Assembly: GCA_963678215.1 (NCBI GenBank)
Contig: OY782758.1
Span: forward strand, 1-64,000
Length of the DNA: 64,000 nucleotides
Direction: 5' to 3'
DNA from: Thiobius zoothamnicola
GTDB lineage: Bacteria > Pseudomonadota > Gammaproteobacteria > Chromatiales > Chromatiaceae
Of the stretch, positions 34,079 through 42,176 are shown piece after piece. The notes beneath the pieces are model-generated. The model saw only the letters and a list, made by a program, of their open reading frames with translations. It was not told the DNA's origin and searched no databases. How positions within the stretch are numbered: the first letter of the stretch is position 1; every line of letters begins with the position of its first letter. The position numbers were made by a program, and so were the translations under genes.

Positions 34079-35506
34079 TTATCGTTCTCCTAGGATGGAT
34101 TGCACGCTTTGCAGATAGTCTGGTTCCCATTCGCTAACCGATAAGGTTTTCATGTGCTCCGGGACAGCAGTCAGGAGGTCTTTGCCGACTTGTTGCAGGC
34201 CAGCCGCTTGCAATTGTTCAGCCGCTAATAATTTCAAATAATGTTGTTGACGCAAATTGCCCGCATTCCGTTGTTGTTGTTCGACTTGCTCCAGTACAGC
34301 GCTAATGCCTTGGTTTTCGCGCAGTTCATGCCAGGTTGCTTGCAGGGCTGACCATTCCACATCCAGCGGGCTGGGGTTGTGGGGGGAATCTGGTGCCTGG
34401 ATGAGCTGTAATACTTCGTTAAGGTAAGGTTCATCCAAATAAGGTAAACCACCGTCAAATTTGGCCTGGGTTAAAGCTGGCAAACGTTCCAATAACGCCA
34501 GAATCATGCGCAGGATAGCCTGAGCGGCGGATGGATAACCTAAGAATTGGGTGGTCACCGCTGTATGTAAGGAGCCTGTCAGCCAGAATGGACTGGCGGT
34601 GACGCTTTTTTCAATGTTGCGTAATAACTCAAGGCTGTATTTTCCTGAGTTCATTTGATCGACATATCCATTGATAAGGTCAACTGGCGGGGGTGCCAGT
34701 TCACTTTCGCCATGCGCATTGAGAGGGGGAGTGGATTGCAGGCCGGACCAGAGCGCATAGCGTCGGATTTGATAGCCCAATGGGTCAGAGGTATCTTGTT
34801 GGTTGATAAGGTCGCCCAGGCTCAGCAAAAGTCGTTTTATTTGACGTTCATCGCCGAGATCGGCCAATTTCGGCGGTGTCTGGTCGGTGGAATTCGTCTC
34901 GCTGGATGTCGTAAGTGGCTGTCCTGCGGTGGTATGGGTACTTGCCGATGTTTCTTGAGCGGGTTTAATCGCTTTCAAGCGGCCCGTCAGTTTTTTCAAT
35001 CCCGGGGTGAAGGCTTTTTGTTGGGCTTGTTGTTGGAGCGCTGTACAGGCTTCCTCCAGTGCTTCGTAGTGGCCGGCTGTTAAGGTGTTCGTATCACCCA
35101 GGATACGAGCCGCTCCCTGATCGATTCTGAACAGAATTTGCTCGACCAGTTTTTTACGATATGGCGTATGCGCCTCGCCAGGTCTTGGGTGGCCGTCAAT
35201 CCAATATTGCGTAATGAAGCCGTTTAACAGTTGCAGGCTGTCCAGCAGGCTGGCGATGTCGCGTTTATTTAGCCAGCAAGTGATCAGGTGCAGCAGTACG
35301 CGATAATGTTTGCATTGGCTGCGTAATATCTGAGTGCATAAGGCTTCGACTTTAGACCAATCAATGCTGTTCTGGTGTAGTGAACCATATTTCAGCATGA
35401 TTTCTTCGAGTTCTTCCAGCAGTGCGTCGTCTTCTTCGCAAATGCCTGTGGGACGCCCTGCGTCAATTGGCGCAAGTAATGTTTCAAGCATGTTAGTCCT
35501 TGTCAA
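34079..35506 (-). CDS. tssA: Type VI secretion system protein TssA
   Basis: A 475-residue protein beginning with the ImpA N-terminal domain (APIDAGRPTGICEEDDALLEE is the family start; about residues 12-130). The middle is a Thr/Ser-rich linker (about 190-210). The C-terminal part is helical. TssA organises baseplate and sheath assembly. It is the first visible gene of the minus-strand tssA-tssM-vasL-like unit. Upstream (higher coordinates) the T6SS cluster stops and insertion-sequence debris begins. Confidence 0.87.
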   Translation of the reverse strand: MTRTNMLETLLAPIDAGRPTGICEEDDALLEELEEIMLKYGSLHQNSIDWSKVEALCTQILRSQCKHYRVLLHLITCWLNKRDIASLLDSLQLLNGFITQYWIDGHPRPGEAHTPYRKKLVEQILFRIDQGAARILGDTNTLTAGHYEALEEACTALQQQAQQKAFTPGLKKLTGRLKAIKPAQETSASTHTTAGQPLTTSSETNSTDQTPPKLADLGDERQIKRLLLSLGDLINQQDTSDPLGYQIRRYALWSGLQSTPPLNAHGESELAPPPVDLINGYVDQMNSGKYSLELLRNIEKSVTASPFWLTGSLHTAVTTQFLGYPSAAQAILRMILALLERLPALTQAKFDGGLPYLDEPYLNEVLQLIQAPDSPHNPSPLDVEWSALQATWHELRENQGISAVLEQVEQQQRNAGNLRQQHYLKLLAAEQLQAAGLQQVGKDLLTAVPEHMKTLSVSEWEPDYLQSVQSILGER

Positions 35507-36099
35507 GAAAGTATGGATTGGCTGAGGTTCTTAACAGGCGGTTGAGGGCCGGATTTTCCAGCGGCATTTCACCCAGGCGCATTGTAAACAGGAAATACCT
35601 ATATTTCCTAAGTATTTTTGTGCGGAGCCTTTAGTGATTGAAGCGTGTGTTTTGGAGGAAATGAGCCAGATGATCTGCTATGCGCGACAAAATGTGTAGA
35701 TGTTGCTGATGCGGAATAATCTGGCATCCGGTTATGCTGATTTATCCGTTGAATTTCGAAAGACAGGTTTGGTCTCACTTATGCCAAAGCCTGTTTACAG
35801 ATGCCTCAATTCTTCCATTGACACGCGTCGGTCAAACCGACCACAGTTTGCTGCGTATGCGCGCTGCCGCAGAAAAATATACCATCCGGCAGAATAATCG
35901 CCATTACCGCATCGCGCTGTTTGGCGTTGCCTTCCGCGTAGTTTTTACCTAATTTGCCTGAATTCAGGTTGATCTTAGAGAACAGCCCTTAAAATTGAAT
36001 CGGTCAATCATCATGTTCAGTACGCGCCATCTCCGCGAGATTGTCTCAGAGATTTCAGGATGAATCACATAATGCGCTTTGCAGCGCATTTGTTGCTGG
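35507..36099. other. Gene-free region with insertion-sequence debris
   Basis: No intact gene. A short open stretch at 35734-35952 (72 codons, RMRAAAEKYTIRQNNRHYRI) has no recognised family and may be a fragment. Near 35984, GAGAACAGCCC matches the terminal repeat of the MITE-like element at 24195-24356. No integron integrase is recognisable on either strand. Confidence 0.5.
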
Positions 36100-36545
36100 C
36101 AGATTCAATTTGCAAGTGCAACGCATAGTCTTCAGTAGTCACTATGGTCTGTCATCACGCTTTGGCGCAAGCGGAATTGATCACCCGGTATCATCAGCGC
36201 CAAGCTACTTGAGCATTGCCCTGATGACCTGCGCATGCGCTTGAGTCCTGAAGCGCTTTATCAATGGATTTACGACGACGCCAAAGACGGTGGCACTTGG
36301 CATGAACATCTTTGGTGTAGACGCCACAAACCCCGTCCACATTGGCGTTATCGTGTTTGCCTGGGCGTGAGGATTTGGCGACGCATACGGATCGTAAGAG
36401 CCGACTGCTGACCCTTATTCACCTTGGCAACGTGGCACGAATGAACAAATCAATGGCTTATTGCGGTGTTACTTCCCCAAGGAAACGGGTTGTCCGGTAT
36501 CGGATTGGGCACTGGATGACGTGGTATTGAATATTCAGAAGAGAC
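36100..36545 (+). pseudogene. Degenerate IS30-family transposase
   Basis: Two separate reading-frame pieces match IS30 transposases. The first, at 36211-36345, reads LSPEALYQWIYDDAKDGGTW then RRHKPRPHWRY. The second, at about 36422-36542 in another frame, reads PWQRGTNEQINGLLRCYFPK, the C-terminal block with the catalytic Glu region. The pieces are separated by frameshifts and deletions, so the element is dead. Confidence 0.75.
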
Positions 36546-36630
36546 TCATGCGGAACAAAAGGAGAACAATTAGAAAGGACTCGCGCGCGGTTAATTGGAT
36601 GCCAACTTGCAGGAAAAAAGAGGTTTTCTT

Positions 36631-36742
36631 ATGAGAAACAAACGGTTAAATGAAAAATTTGGAAAAATTCCCGCAGAATTAGCAGGAAACCTTGTAATCT
36701 TGTTTTGTGGGACGAAGTCCCTCAAAACAGGCTGTTAGCATT
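36631..36742 (+). repeat. Hairpin with integron core-like end before the first cassette
   Basis: TGTTTTG-T-GGGAC pairs with GTCCC-T-CAAAACA (36701-36729) and is followed by GGCTGTTAGCA, whose GTTAGCA (36734-36740) resembles an attC/attI core. A 35-codon frame with a ribosome-binding site (ATG 36631) ends inside that core (TAG 36736). This could be a truncated cassette end, an attI remnant or a transcription terminator. Confidence 0.4.
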
Positions 36743-36769
36743 TTCCAATAGTCAGTCGATATAAATAAG

Positions 36770-37450
36770 ATGAAAATCGAATACGACATTGCTATTTCAT
36801 TTGCAGGTGAACAAAGGCCTATAGCAAAAAGAATTAATGATGTATTGAAGGAAAATGGGATTTCTACATTTTATGATGAAGATAAAATAGTCGAATTATG
36901 GGGAAAAAATCTAGCGGAGCACTTGCCCACAATTTATTCCGAAACAGCTCGTTTTGTTTTATTGATATTATCTGAGGAGTATTTAAATAAAGTATGGACC
37001 AAGGTAGAAAGGCGTGCTGCCATTTCTAGAATGATAAGAAGCAGCAATGAATATGTTCTTATCTATAAGGTAGGTGATGTGTGTATGGAAAATGCTCCTG
37101 GCCTTAGTCGTGATACCGCGTATATTTCAGACTCACTTAAAAATCCAGAAGAAGTTGCATTATTAATTATGAAAAAGCTTGGACTTAGCTACTCATTGGA
37201 GGAACTCAAAAGCGTAATCCCAGATATAGCTAACAAGAGATTGCTTGTAGAGTCAAATGAGAAACAATTTCAAGACGGGTTTGTTCCATACATTACACTA
37301 AGAAACGAAGTATATCAACACTGCCGAGGGGTGGATTTGAAGATAATTGAAAAAATACTATATGATTTTCTGAATAGCCAAGTTAACAGAGGCTTGTACG
37401 AATACTATGGTGGCGCTGTTTCTGGTTATCGCATCCCGAATAAAAGCTAA
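36770..37450 (+). CDS. TIR-domain protein (integron cassette)
   Basis: The 226-residue protein starts with a TIR domain (about 4-135): YDIAISFAGEQRPIAKRIND, then STFYDEDKIVELWGKNLAE, and WTKVERRAAI, where E80 is in the position of the catalytic glutamate of NAD-cleaving TIRs. The C-terminal part (about 150-226) is of unknown type. Bacterial TIR proteins commonly act in anti-phage defence by depleting NAD or making signalling nucleotides; whether this one is enzymatic is not known. It is the first complete gene of the cassette array; its stop lies inside attC 37446-37502. Confidence 0.8.
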   Translation: MKIEYDIAISFAGEQRPIAKRINDVLKENGISTFYDEDKIVELWGKNLAEHLPTIYSETARFVLLILSEEYLNKVWTKVERRAAISRMIRSSNEYVLIYKVGDVCMENAPGLSRDTAYISDSLKNPEEVALLIMKKLGLSYSLEELKSVIPDIANKRLLVESNEKQFQDGFVPYITLRNEVYQHCRGVDLKIIEKILYDFLNSQVNRGLYEYYGGAVSGYRIPNKS

Positions 37451-37502
37451 CAATTAAAATACACCCGACCTCCTTCGTCGGCGGGTGATTTAAGCGTTAG
37501 AG
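37446..37502 (+). repeat. attC site 1 (after the TIR cassette)
   Basis: GCTAACAATTAAAA at the left and TTTAAGCGTTAGAG at the right are inverted arms. The inner stem is CACCCGAC...GTCGGCGGGTG. Core GTTAGAG at 37496-37502. Confidence 0.85.
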
Positions 37503-37512
37503 GTAAAAGAAG

Positions 37513-37962
37513 TTGAGGTATGAATGGTCAAAACTGAATAAGCAGCAAAAAGGAACTTATGGTGAATATTTGGCTAAAATGGAATTTACTATGTATGGTT
37601 TGTCAGTTTTCACGGCAGAAGTAGATGATAGGGGAATTGACTTCGTGATACGTAATAACAATGGGAATCACTTTGATGTTCAAGTTAAAACTATTACAGG
37701 CAAAAATTACACATACATATCGGAGTCAAAGTTCAATAAGAACCTTTTAGTTTGTTTGTTAATTTTAAAAGAACACATGGAACCATCTATGTTCTTAATT
37801 AAAGGCTCAGACTGGCATAGTGATGATTCAGGTCTGTTAAATTACAAACATTACCCAAGTTCAAAGGAAGCAGAATACGGCATCAACATTACAAAAAGCA
37901 GGCTTAATCACTTACAAAAGTATGAATTTAAGAATGTTGTGTCATCAATTTCAGGCCTCTAA
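37513..37962 (+). CDS. PD-(D/E)XK-like nuclease domain protein (integron cassette)
   Basis: A 149-residue protein that fits a DUF4365-like nuclease fold: a helix with GTYGEYLAKMEF, then DDRGIDFVIRN (D43) and HFDVQVKTI (Q57-x-K59), the D...(E/Q)xK layout of the PD-(D/E)XK superfamily. Such small proteins occur in defence islands, but the target is unknown. The start is a TTG (37513) after AAGAAG; no ATG is in frame upstream of the conserved part. The stop lies within the next attC. Confidence 0.65.
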   Translation: MRYEWSKLNKQQKGTYGEYLAKMEFTMYGLSVFTAEVDDRGIDFVIRNNNGNHFDVQVKTITGKNYTYISESKFNKNLLVCLLILKEHMEPSMFLIKGSDWHSDDSGLLNYKHYPSSKEAEYGINITKSRLNHLQKYEFKNVVSSISGL

Positions 37963-38034
37963 CAATCACATTAAATACGCTCCCTCCGGTCGCCGGATGC
38001 TCGCAAGCTCGCACCGTTTATGTGGGCGTTAGCC
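37957..38034 (+). repeat. attC site 2
   Basis: CTCTAACAATCACATTAAA on the left and TTTATGTGGGCGTTAGCC on the right form inverted outer arms, with inner CTCCGGTCGCCGGA and GCTCGCAAGCTCGC palindromes. Core GTTAGCC at 38028-38034. Confidence 0.85.
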
Positions 38035-38044
38035 TCAGGAAAGA

Positions 38045-38854
38045 ATGGACAGAATACCACCTTTTGATGCACAACACTTAAAAGCTGTCTGCCGAGTCCT
38101 AGCGGATACAGAACGAGGATTAAGTGGAAGCGAGATAGAATATCTATTGCAAGATTGTAATATGCAAGATGTTGCGCCGACTATGACGAAATGGAAAAGG
38201 CTATTCAATGCTATGGTAGAAGCTCAAAATACGCATCAGGTTGGAAATCACCTAATCATGTTTGTAAATCGAGCCATGAATCCCGTTTCATACTCTAGCA
38301 GTAAAGCAGCCTTTGATTGGCGAAGAAGTGAATTGAATGTTGTATTAGCATTTTCCGGTTACTCTGTGCGTGAAGACGGAAAGGTTGCTCGTTCAGCAAA
38401 GGAATCAACTATTTCTGGTGCACGGGCTAAAGCTAACGCACTCAAGCATGCACTAGAAGAACGAAACGCTCATCAGCAAGTTTTCACATATTGTAGGGCT
38501 GAACTTGTAGATCAAAATTACTTTCATGCTGTACTTGAGGCCATTAAAGGCATAGCAGAGCGTATTCGTTCAATCTCTGGACTTTCTACCGATGGTGCAG
38601 AATTGGTAAACACCGCTTTCTCGGTAAAAGCTCCGCTGATTTCAATAAATCCTCTATCCACAGAAACAGAAATAAGTGAGCAAAAAGGATTTAGTAATAT
38701 TCTTGTCGGCCTTTTTGGCGCAGTACGAAACCCAACAGCACATGCACCAAAGACCATGTGGGAGATCACTGAGCAAGATGCATTGGATGTTCTATCAATG
38801 GTTTCATATATTCACCGAAAACTTGATAAAGCAAAGGCTAACAAGGCAAATTAA
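38045..38854 (+). CDS. TIGR02391-family protein with HEPN-like RNxxxH motif (integron cassette)
   Basis: A 269-residue protein. The C-terminal half matches the TIGR02391/Abi-like domain: NYFHAVLEAIKGIAERIRS, LSTDGAELVNTAFS, and VGLFGAVRNPTAHAPKTMW, with R-N-P-T-A-H being an R-x4-H motif like HEPN ribonucleases. Proteins of this family occur with restriction and abortive-infection genes. The function here is not known. The stop is in attC site 3. Confidence 0.7.
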   Translation: MDRIPPFDAQHLKAVCRVLADTERGLSGSEIEYLLQDCNMQDVAPTMTKWKRLFNAMVEAQNTHQVGNHLIMFVNRAMNPVSYSSSKAAFDWRRSELNVVLAFSGYSVREDGKVARSAKESTISGARAKANALKHALEERNAHQQVFTYCRAELVDQNYFHAVLEAIKGIAERIRSISGLSTDGAELVNTAFSVKAPLISINPLSTETEISEQKGFSNILVGLFGAVRNPTAHAPKTMWEITEQDALDVLSMVSYIHRKLDKAKANKAN

Positions 38855-38911
38855 CACGGACCTCAAAAGCTGCTTCGCAGCTGTTGAGGCCGGTTATTTG
38901 CGGCGTTATGT
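38848..38911 (+). repeat. attC site 3
   Basis: AATTAACACGGACCTCAAAAG opens, and GCCGGTTATTTGCGGCGTTATGT closes the site. The inner stem is CCTCAAAAGCTGC-TTC-GCAGCTGTTGAGG. Core GTTATGT at 38905-38911. Confidence 0.82.
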
Positions 38912-38945
38912 TTAAAAAATGAAGCCATATACTAAGGAGCAAATT

Positions 38946-39413
38946 ATGAAAAAAACATCAAGTTTAGTTTTAATATTCGTTTTTATGGTAGGTTGCTCAT
39001 CTACTTCATCTATAAACACAAATACGCCAACCGCTAGTACAACCAAAGAGCAGCTTAAACCCACTCCGTCAAAGAAAGTAATTCAAAATAAAAAAGTTGT
39101 GGGACAAAAGGAAAATATTAAACCTTTATACCCAAGCAGCAACTCCACAAAAAGTTTAACTAGTTCTTCTGCAAGCTCTAAATATACAGCCAAAAGAATT
39201 TATACTTGCTCCGAGTTAAATAAATCAAATGCCTATTCTTTATTGAAATCAGGTCATTCTTGCCTAGATAGAGATGGTGACGGACATCCTTGCGAATGGG
39301 GCAAGAAAAAAATAAAAACATATGCTCCATCGTATAAGAGCAATTGTCACTACGTTGGAGGGTATTATCGGAAAGGCGGAACTTATGTTCGTGGTCACAT
39401 GAGATGCAGATAA
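38946..39413 (+). CDS. Lipoprotein with excalibur calcium-binding domain (integron cassette)
   Basis: A 155-residue protein with a lipoprotein signal (LVLIFVFMVGC, lipobox cysteine near residue 17), a Ser/Thr/Lys-rich linker, and a C-terminal excalibur motif: TCSELNKSNAYSLLKSG then CLDRDGDGHPCEW, where the DRDGDGHPCE acidic loop would bind calcium. Similar domains occur in surface nucleases and competence proteins; no nuclease domain is present. The ATG at 38946 has AAGGAG upstream. Confidence 0.75.
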   Translation: MKKTSSLVLIFVFMVGCSSTSSINTNTPTASTTKEQLKPTPSKKVIQNKKVVGQKENIKPLYPSSNSTKSLTSSSASSKYTAKRIYTCSELNKSNAYSLLKSGHSCLDRDGDGHPCEWGKKKIKTYAPSYKSNCHYVGGYYRKGGTYVRGHMRCR

Positions 39414-39414
39414 A

Positions 39415-39548
39415 AACATAACAAGTACATCAACTGCGGACTTGCCTACTCAGTGGTTTAATTTCAATTTTGTGGTTTCAGCCAGTTTTACTGTAAATTT
39501 AAGTTCAGTGACTTCGTTTCCGGCAAGCCCGTTATGTAGGCGTTAGCA
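39415..39548 (+). repeat. attC site 4 (long type)
   Basis: At about 134 bp this is the longest site, similar in length to Vibrio repeats. It opens ACATAACAAGTACATCAAC and closes GCCCGTTATGTAGGCGTTAGCA. Inner arms include GCGGACTTGCC with GGCAAGCCCG. Core GTTAGCA at 39542-39548. Confidence 0.78.
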
Positions 39549-39599
39549 ATCTAGGTAGTTTATTCGTAGAAATCCAAAATATTTATCAAAGGAAGTGTT

Positions 39600-40520
39600 A
39601 TGACAGGGTTTAATAATCAAACCTACAGTACCTTAGTAGAAGATTTACTGAATGACACATTTTACATTGGCGAGCGTTCTCCCAGAGGGACAATTGCGAC
39701 TATAAGGCAGTACGCAGAGGTCATTGTAAGAAAGATACTAAATTTTTCTAATGAAGAGTACGTTACCCTTGGTAATAAGAAAATAATAGAGGCATTAAAT
39801 TGTGCCAGCAATAACAGCAGTTTACTATTAGATGCCCTAAAGAAAATTACCGATATTGGCAACAAATGTACGCATACGCAGAGAATCGAGCAGGTAACAG
39901 ATCAAGAGGTAGAAAGTACTCTAGAGAGCTTGTTTGATTTATATGCTTATCTCTTTGTTAACTACTTTGGAAAGTATAGATTTGGAGAAAATGAAGAAAT
40001 TCAATCATCATTTTCAATTTTGCCACCGATTATAAGATATATAGCTCTTTCTTCCCTTTATGACCTAGATACTGAAAACGTTGCGATTATTGATAAACTA
40101 TCTCTCGCCATTTTAAAGGCATTTGATGAGCAGAAGGCAATAGGTTGGTTGAACGAAAGAAAGGATGAGTTGAAGAGTATGTCATCAGTTACTCCAGAAG
40201 CAGAGTCCGATCTAAAGGAAAGACTTGGGGCGGCTACAACAAGTATTATCGTCAACCAAGCTCCGAATATGTATGACTTATGCATAGATAGAGTTAAGAC
40301 TGTGAATGTCAAAATACAAGAAAAAGGGCGTCTATACGATGATTTTGAAAGTGCTATAGAGTTATATAAAAAGGAAGGTGTTGTTTCAGGTGAGAGCGAT
40401 GCTGTATCAGAGTTTAACGACTTGATGGATTTTGTCTATCTAGGAAGGAAGGCTAGAGAAAATGAAAAGCTTAAAAATAAAGATGCATATCTTATAATGG
40501 ATAACTTGTTTTTCCAGTAA
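39600..40520 (+). CDS. DUF4145/HEPN-like protein (integron cassette)
   Basis: A 306-residue soluble, helical protein. The N-terminal 130 residues look like the DUF4145-type HEPN fold: RQYAEVIVRKILNFSNE, then LGNKKIIEALNCA, LLLDALKKITDIGNKCTHT and a final helix. The canonical R-x4-H ribonuclease motif is not intact (GNKCTHT lacks the Arg), so catalysis is doubtful. The rest is unknown. It is one complete cassette. Confidence 0.5.
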   Translation: MTGFNNQTYSTLVEDLLNDTFYIGERSPRGTIATIRQYAEVIVRKILNFSNEEYVTLGNKKIIEALNCASNNSSLLLDALKKITDIGNKCTHTQRIEQVTDQEVESTLESLFDLYAYLFVNYFGKYRFGENEEIQSSFSILPPIIRYIALSSLYDLDTENVAIIDKLSLAILKAFDEQKAIGWLNERKDELKSMSSVTPEAESDLKERLGAATTSIIVNQAPNMYDLCIDRVKTVNVKIQEKGRLYDDFESAIELYKKEGVVSGESDAVSEFNDLMDFVYLGRKARENEKLKNKDAYLIMDNLFFQ

Positions 40521-40522
40521 AT

Positions 40523-40570
40523 TGCTAACAAAGCGTTGCACCGGACGAGCCGGTGAACGCGGCGTTATGT
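40523..40570 (+). repeat. attC site 5
   Basis: A compact 48-bp site. TGCTAACAAAGCGTTGCACC opens and GAACGCGGCGTTATGT closes. The central stem is CACCGGACGAGCCGGTG. Core GTTATGT at 40564-40570. Confidence 0.85.
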
Positions 40571-40605
40571 TTTTAATTGGAACTTGAATATGTGGAGGAT
40601 TAAGT

Positions 40606-40968
40606 ATGCATTGGGAATATAGTCAATCTACGGGAAATATGAAATTTAAAGGAATGAAAGTTGCAAAAGGCTACTCTGGCTATGGCAATGGAAAAGATAA
40701 ACCCATGATGGAGCATGTCATAAATATTGGCCCAATACCAAAGGGGGAATATGAAATTCAAGCTCCTAGAACTAGTGCAAAAACCGGCCCGTATGTTTTA
40801 CCTTTAATACCAGTTAGGCACAATGCACGTGGAAGAACTAATTTTCAAATTCATGGAGATTCTATAGATAAGCCAGGAACGGCATCAAATGGTTGCATAA
40901 TACTAAATCGTTCTATTAGGGAAAAAATATGGCGAAGTGGCATCAGAAAGCTAATTGTAATCAATTAA
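40606..40968 (+). CDS. Tlde1-type (DUF2778) L,D-transpeptidase-like T6SS effector (integron cassette)
   Basis: A 120-residue single-domain protein. It begins MHWEYSQSTGNMKF, as in Tlde1/DUF2778 effectors, then IGPIPKGEYEI, and carries the transpeptidase-like catalytic motif: H83 in FQIHGDS and C97 in ASNGCIIL. Tlde1 effectors alter peptidoglycan tetrapeptides of rival cells and are delivered by T6SS or other secretion routes. It has no signal peptide, as expected for a secreted effector. The next gene, 15 bp downstream in the same cassette, encodes a lipoprotein that may be its immunity protein. Confidence 0.82.
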   Translation: MHWEYSQSTGNMKFKGMKVAKGYSGYGNGKDKPMMEHVINIGPIPKGEYEIQAPRTSAKTGPYVLPLIPVRHNARGRTNFQIHGDSIDKPGTASNGCIILNRSIREKIWRSGIRKLIVIN

Positions 40969-40983
40969 GATCTGGTATGTAAA

Positions 40984-41475
40984 ATGAAAATATCTATCTA
41001 TACCTTTGTTGTATTCTTTATAGTCGGTTGTACTTTTGGAAGTGAAGGTTCTGAGAAAATAATTAAACGTCTAGAATCAGAAGGAAAGCCATATTTTGTT
41101 CACCTTGTTACTACACAAAAGTATGATCAATTACTAGATAAAATAGAAAATGGAGATGATTATTTAATTCGGGCTTCATCCGTATTAACTCAATGGGTAG
41201 ATGCTTCTACCTCATTATCTTTAAGGTTCTCATTATCGAGAGCAATGACGAAAAATCCTGGTGCGGTTATGAGTCTTGTTCCCAATTTTTTTTCAATTCC
41301 TGAATTATGTACAATCCCTTACATTGAACCGCCCATTGATCTTGCAATAAAACACATTAATGACTCCATTTCTGCTTTGTCGAGTTATAGCAACTCTAAC
41401 GGATCTTACATTAAGTGTATAAATATATATAAAGAAATTAGTAAAAACATAACAAAAAGCTCAAGCGGACGCTGA
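40984..41475 (+). CDS. Lipoprotein, candidate immunity protein for the Tlde1-like effector
   Basis: A 163-residue protein with a lipoprotein signal ending in IVGC (lipid-modified C16), so it is periplasm-facing. The mature part is helical and of no known family. Its position directly after the effector in the same cassette, and its location where peptidoglycan is modified, support an immunity role; this is inference. Its C-terminal codons and stop lie inside the attC site. Confidence 0.55.
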   Translation: MKISIYTFVVFFIVGCTFGSEGSEKIIKRLESEGKPYFVHLVTTQKYDQLLDKIENGDDYLIRASSVLTQWVDASTSLSLRFSLSRAMTKNPGAVMSLVPNFFSIPELCTIPYIEPPIDLAIKHINDSISALSSYSNSNGSYIKCINIYKEISKNITKSSSGR

Positions 41476-41504
41476 AAACCGCTCCGCTTAGCTTGACGTT
41501 AGAT
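41447..41504 (+). repeat. attC site 6
   Basis: ACATAACAAAAAGCTCAAGC opens and GCTTAGCTTGACGTTAGAT closes. The inner stem is AAGCGGACG with CGCTCCGCTT. The site starts within the coding sequence of the lipoprotein gene. Core GTTAGAT at 41498-41504. Confidence 0.82.
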
Positions 41505-41513
41505 TCGGAAATT

Positions 41514-42176
41514 ATGATGTACAACCCTATAAGCAAACAACCAAGCCCATTTGTTTACATTATTGACTCACCTTCGCCACAAGATTTGTTTGAAGGGTAT
41601 ACTATCGGAATGGCTCTACGAGATGCACTGCGGTCTATTCGCATCCCGCATTTCTATACGCTTGCAGTGAATAGAGAAGCATTGAATACAGCGATGAGCG
41701 GAAAATTACAAGACTGCATTAATCAAATGCAGCCATATGCTTTAGCAACGGATGCGGTACCGCTTATTCATCTATGTATGCATGGTGCAAATACGGAAAT
41801 CTCTTTAACCGACGGTTCGTTTATTACTTGGCAAGAACTAAGGCAGTTGTTAATTTCTCATAATCAAATTAAAGGTTACGACCCATTCGTATGCATGGCT
41901 TCATGCAATGGAATAGAGGCATCATCCATGGCACATGCATATGACAGTGTGTTTAGCTATCTAATTGGAAACACAGGGCCTGTTTATCAATCAGATTTAA
42001 CTATCGCTTACCTTGCTTTTTACAATCAAATATTCGTAAAGAATGCCACTGTTGATCTAGCTGTATCAAAGATGAAAGTGGCGACTGGCGATGAAAATTT
42101 TTACTACGCTAGTGGCCAAGTAATCAAACAACAGCGGTTCAATGAACTTTCAAATGGCTGGCAAAATAGAATCTAA
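41514..42176 (+). CDS. CHAT/caspase-like peptidase domain protein (integron cassette)
   Basis: A 220-residue protein whose centre shows the clan CD His-Cys pair: H90 in PLIHLCMHGANTEISLTDG and C131 in YDPFVCMASCNGIEASSMA, each after a hydrophobic strand, as in CHAT and caspase-like proteases. The end VDLAVSKMKVATGD is also like CHAT domains. Nothing else is fused to it. Related proteases act in bacterial immune systems. I chose ATG 41514 since the longer frame runs back into the attC site. Confidence 0.62.
   Translation: MMYNPISKQPSPFVYIIDSPSPQDLFEGYTIGMALRDALRSIRIPHFYTLAVNREALNTAMSGKLQDCINQMQPYALATDAVPLIHLCMHGANTEISLTDGSFITWQELRQLLISHNQIKGYDPFVCMASCNGIEASSMAHAYDSVFSYLIGNTGPVYQSDLTIAYLAFYNQIFVKNATVDLAVSKMKVATGDENFYYASGQVIKQQRFNELSNGWQNRI

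Noticed and set aside
35507..36770. Possible integron integrase (intI) upstream of the first cassette
   Set aside because: No frame on either strand shows tyrosine-recombinase motifs; the readable protein pieces match IS30 transposase.
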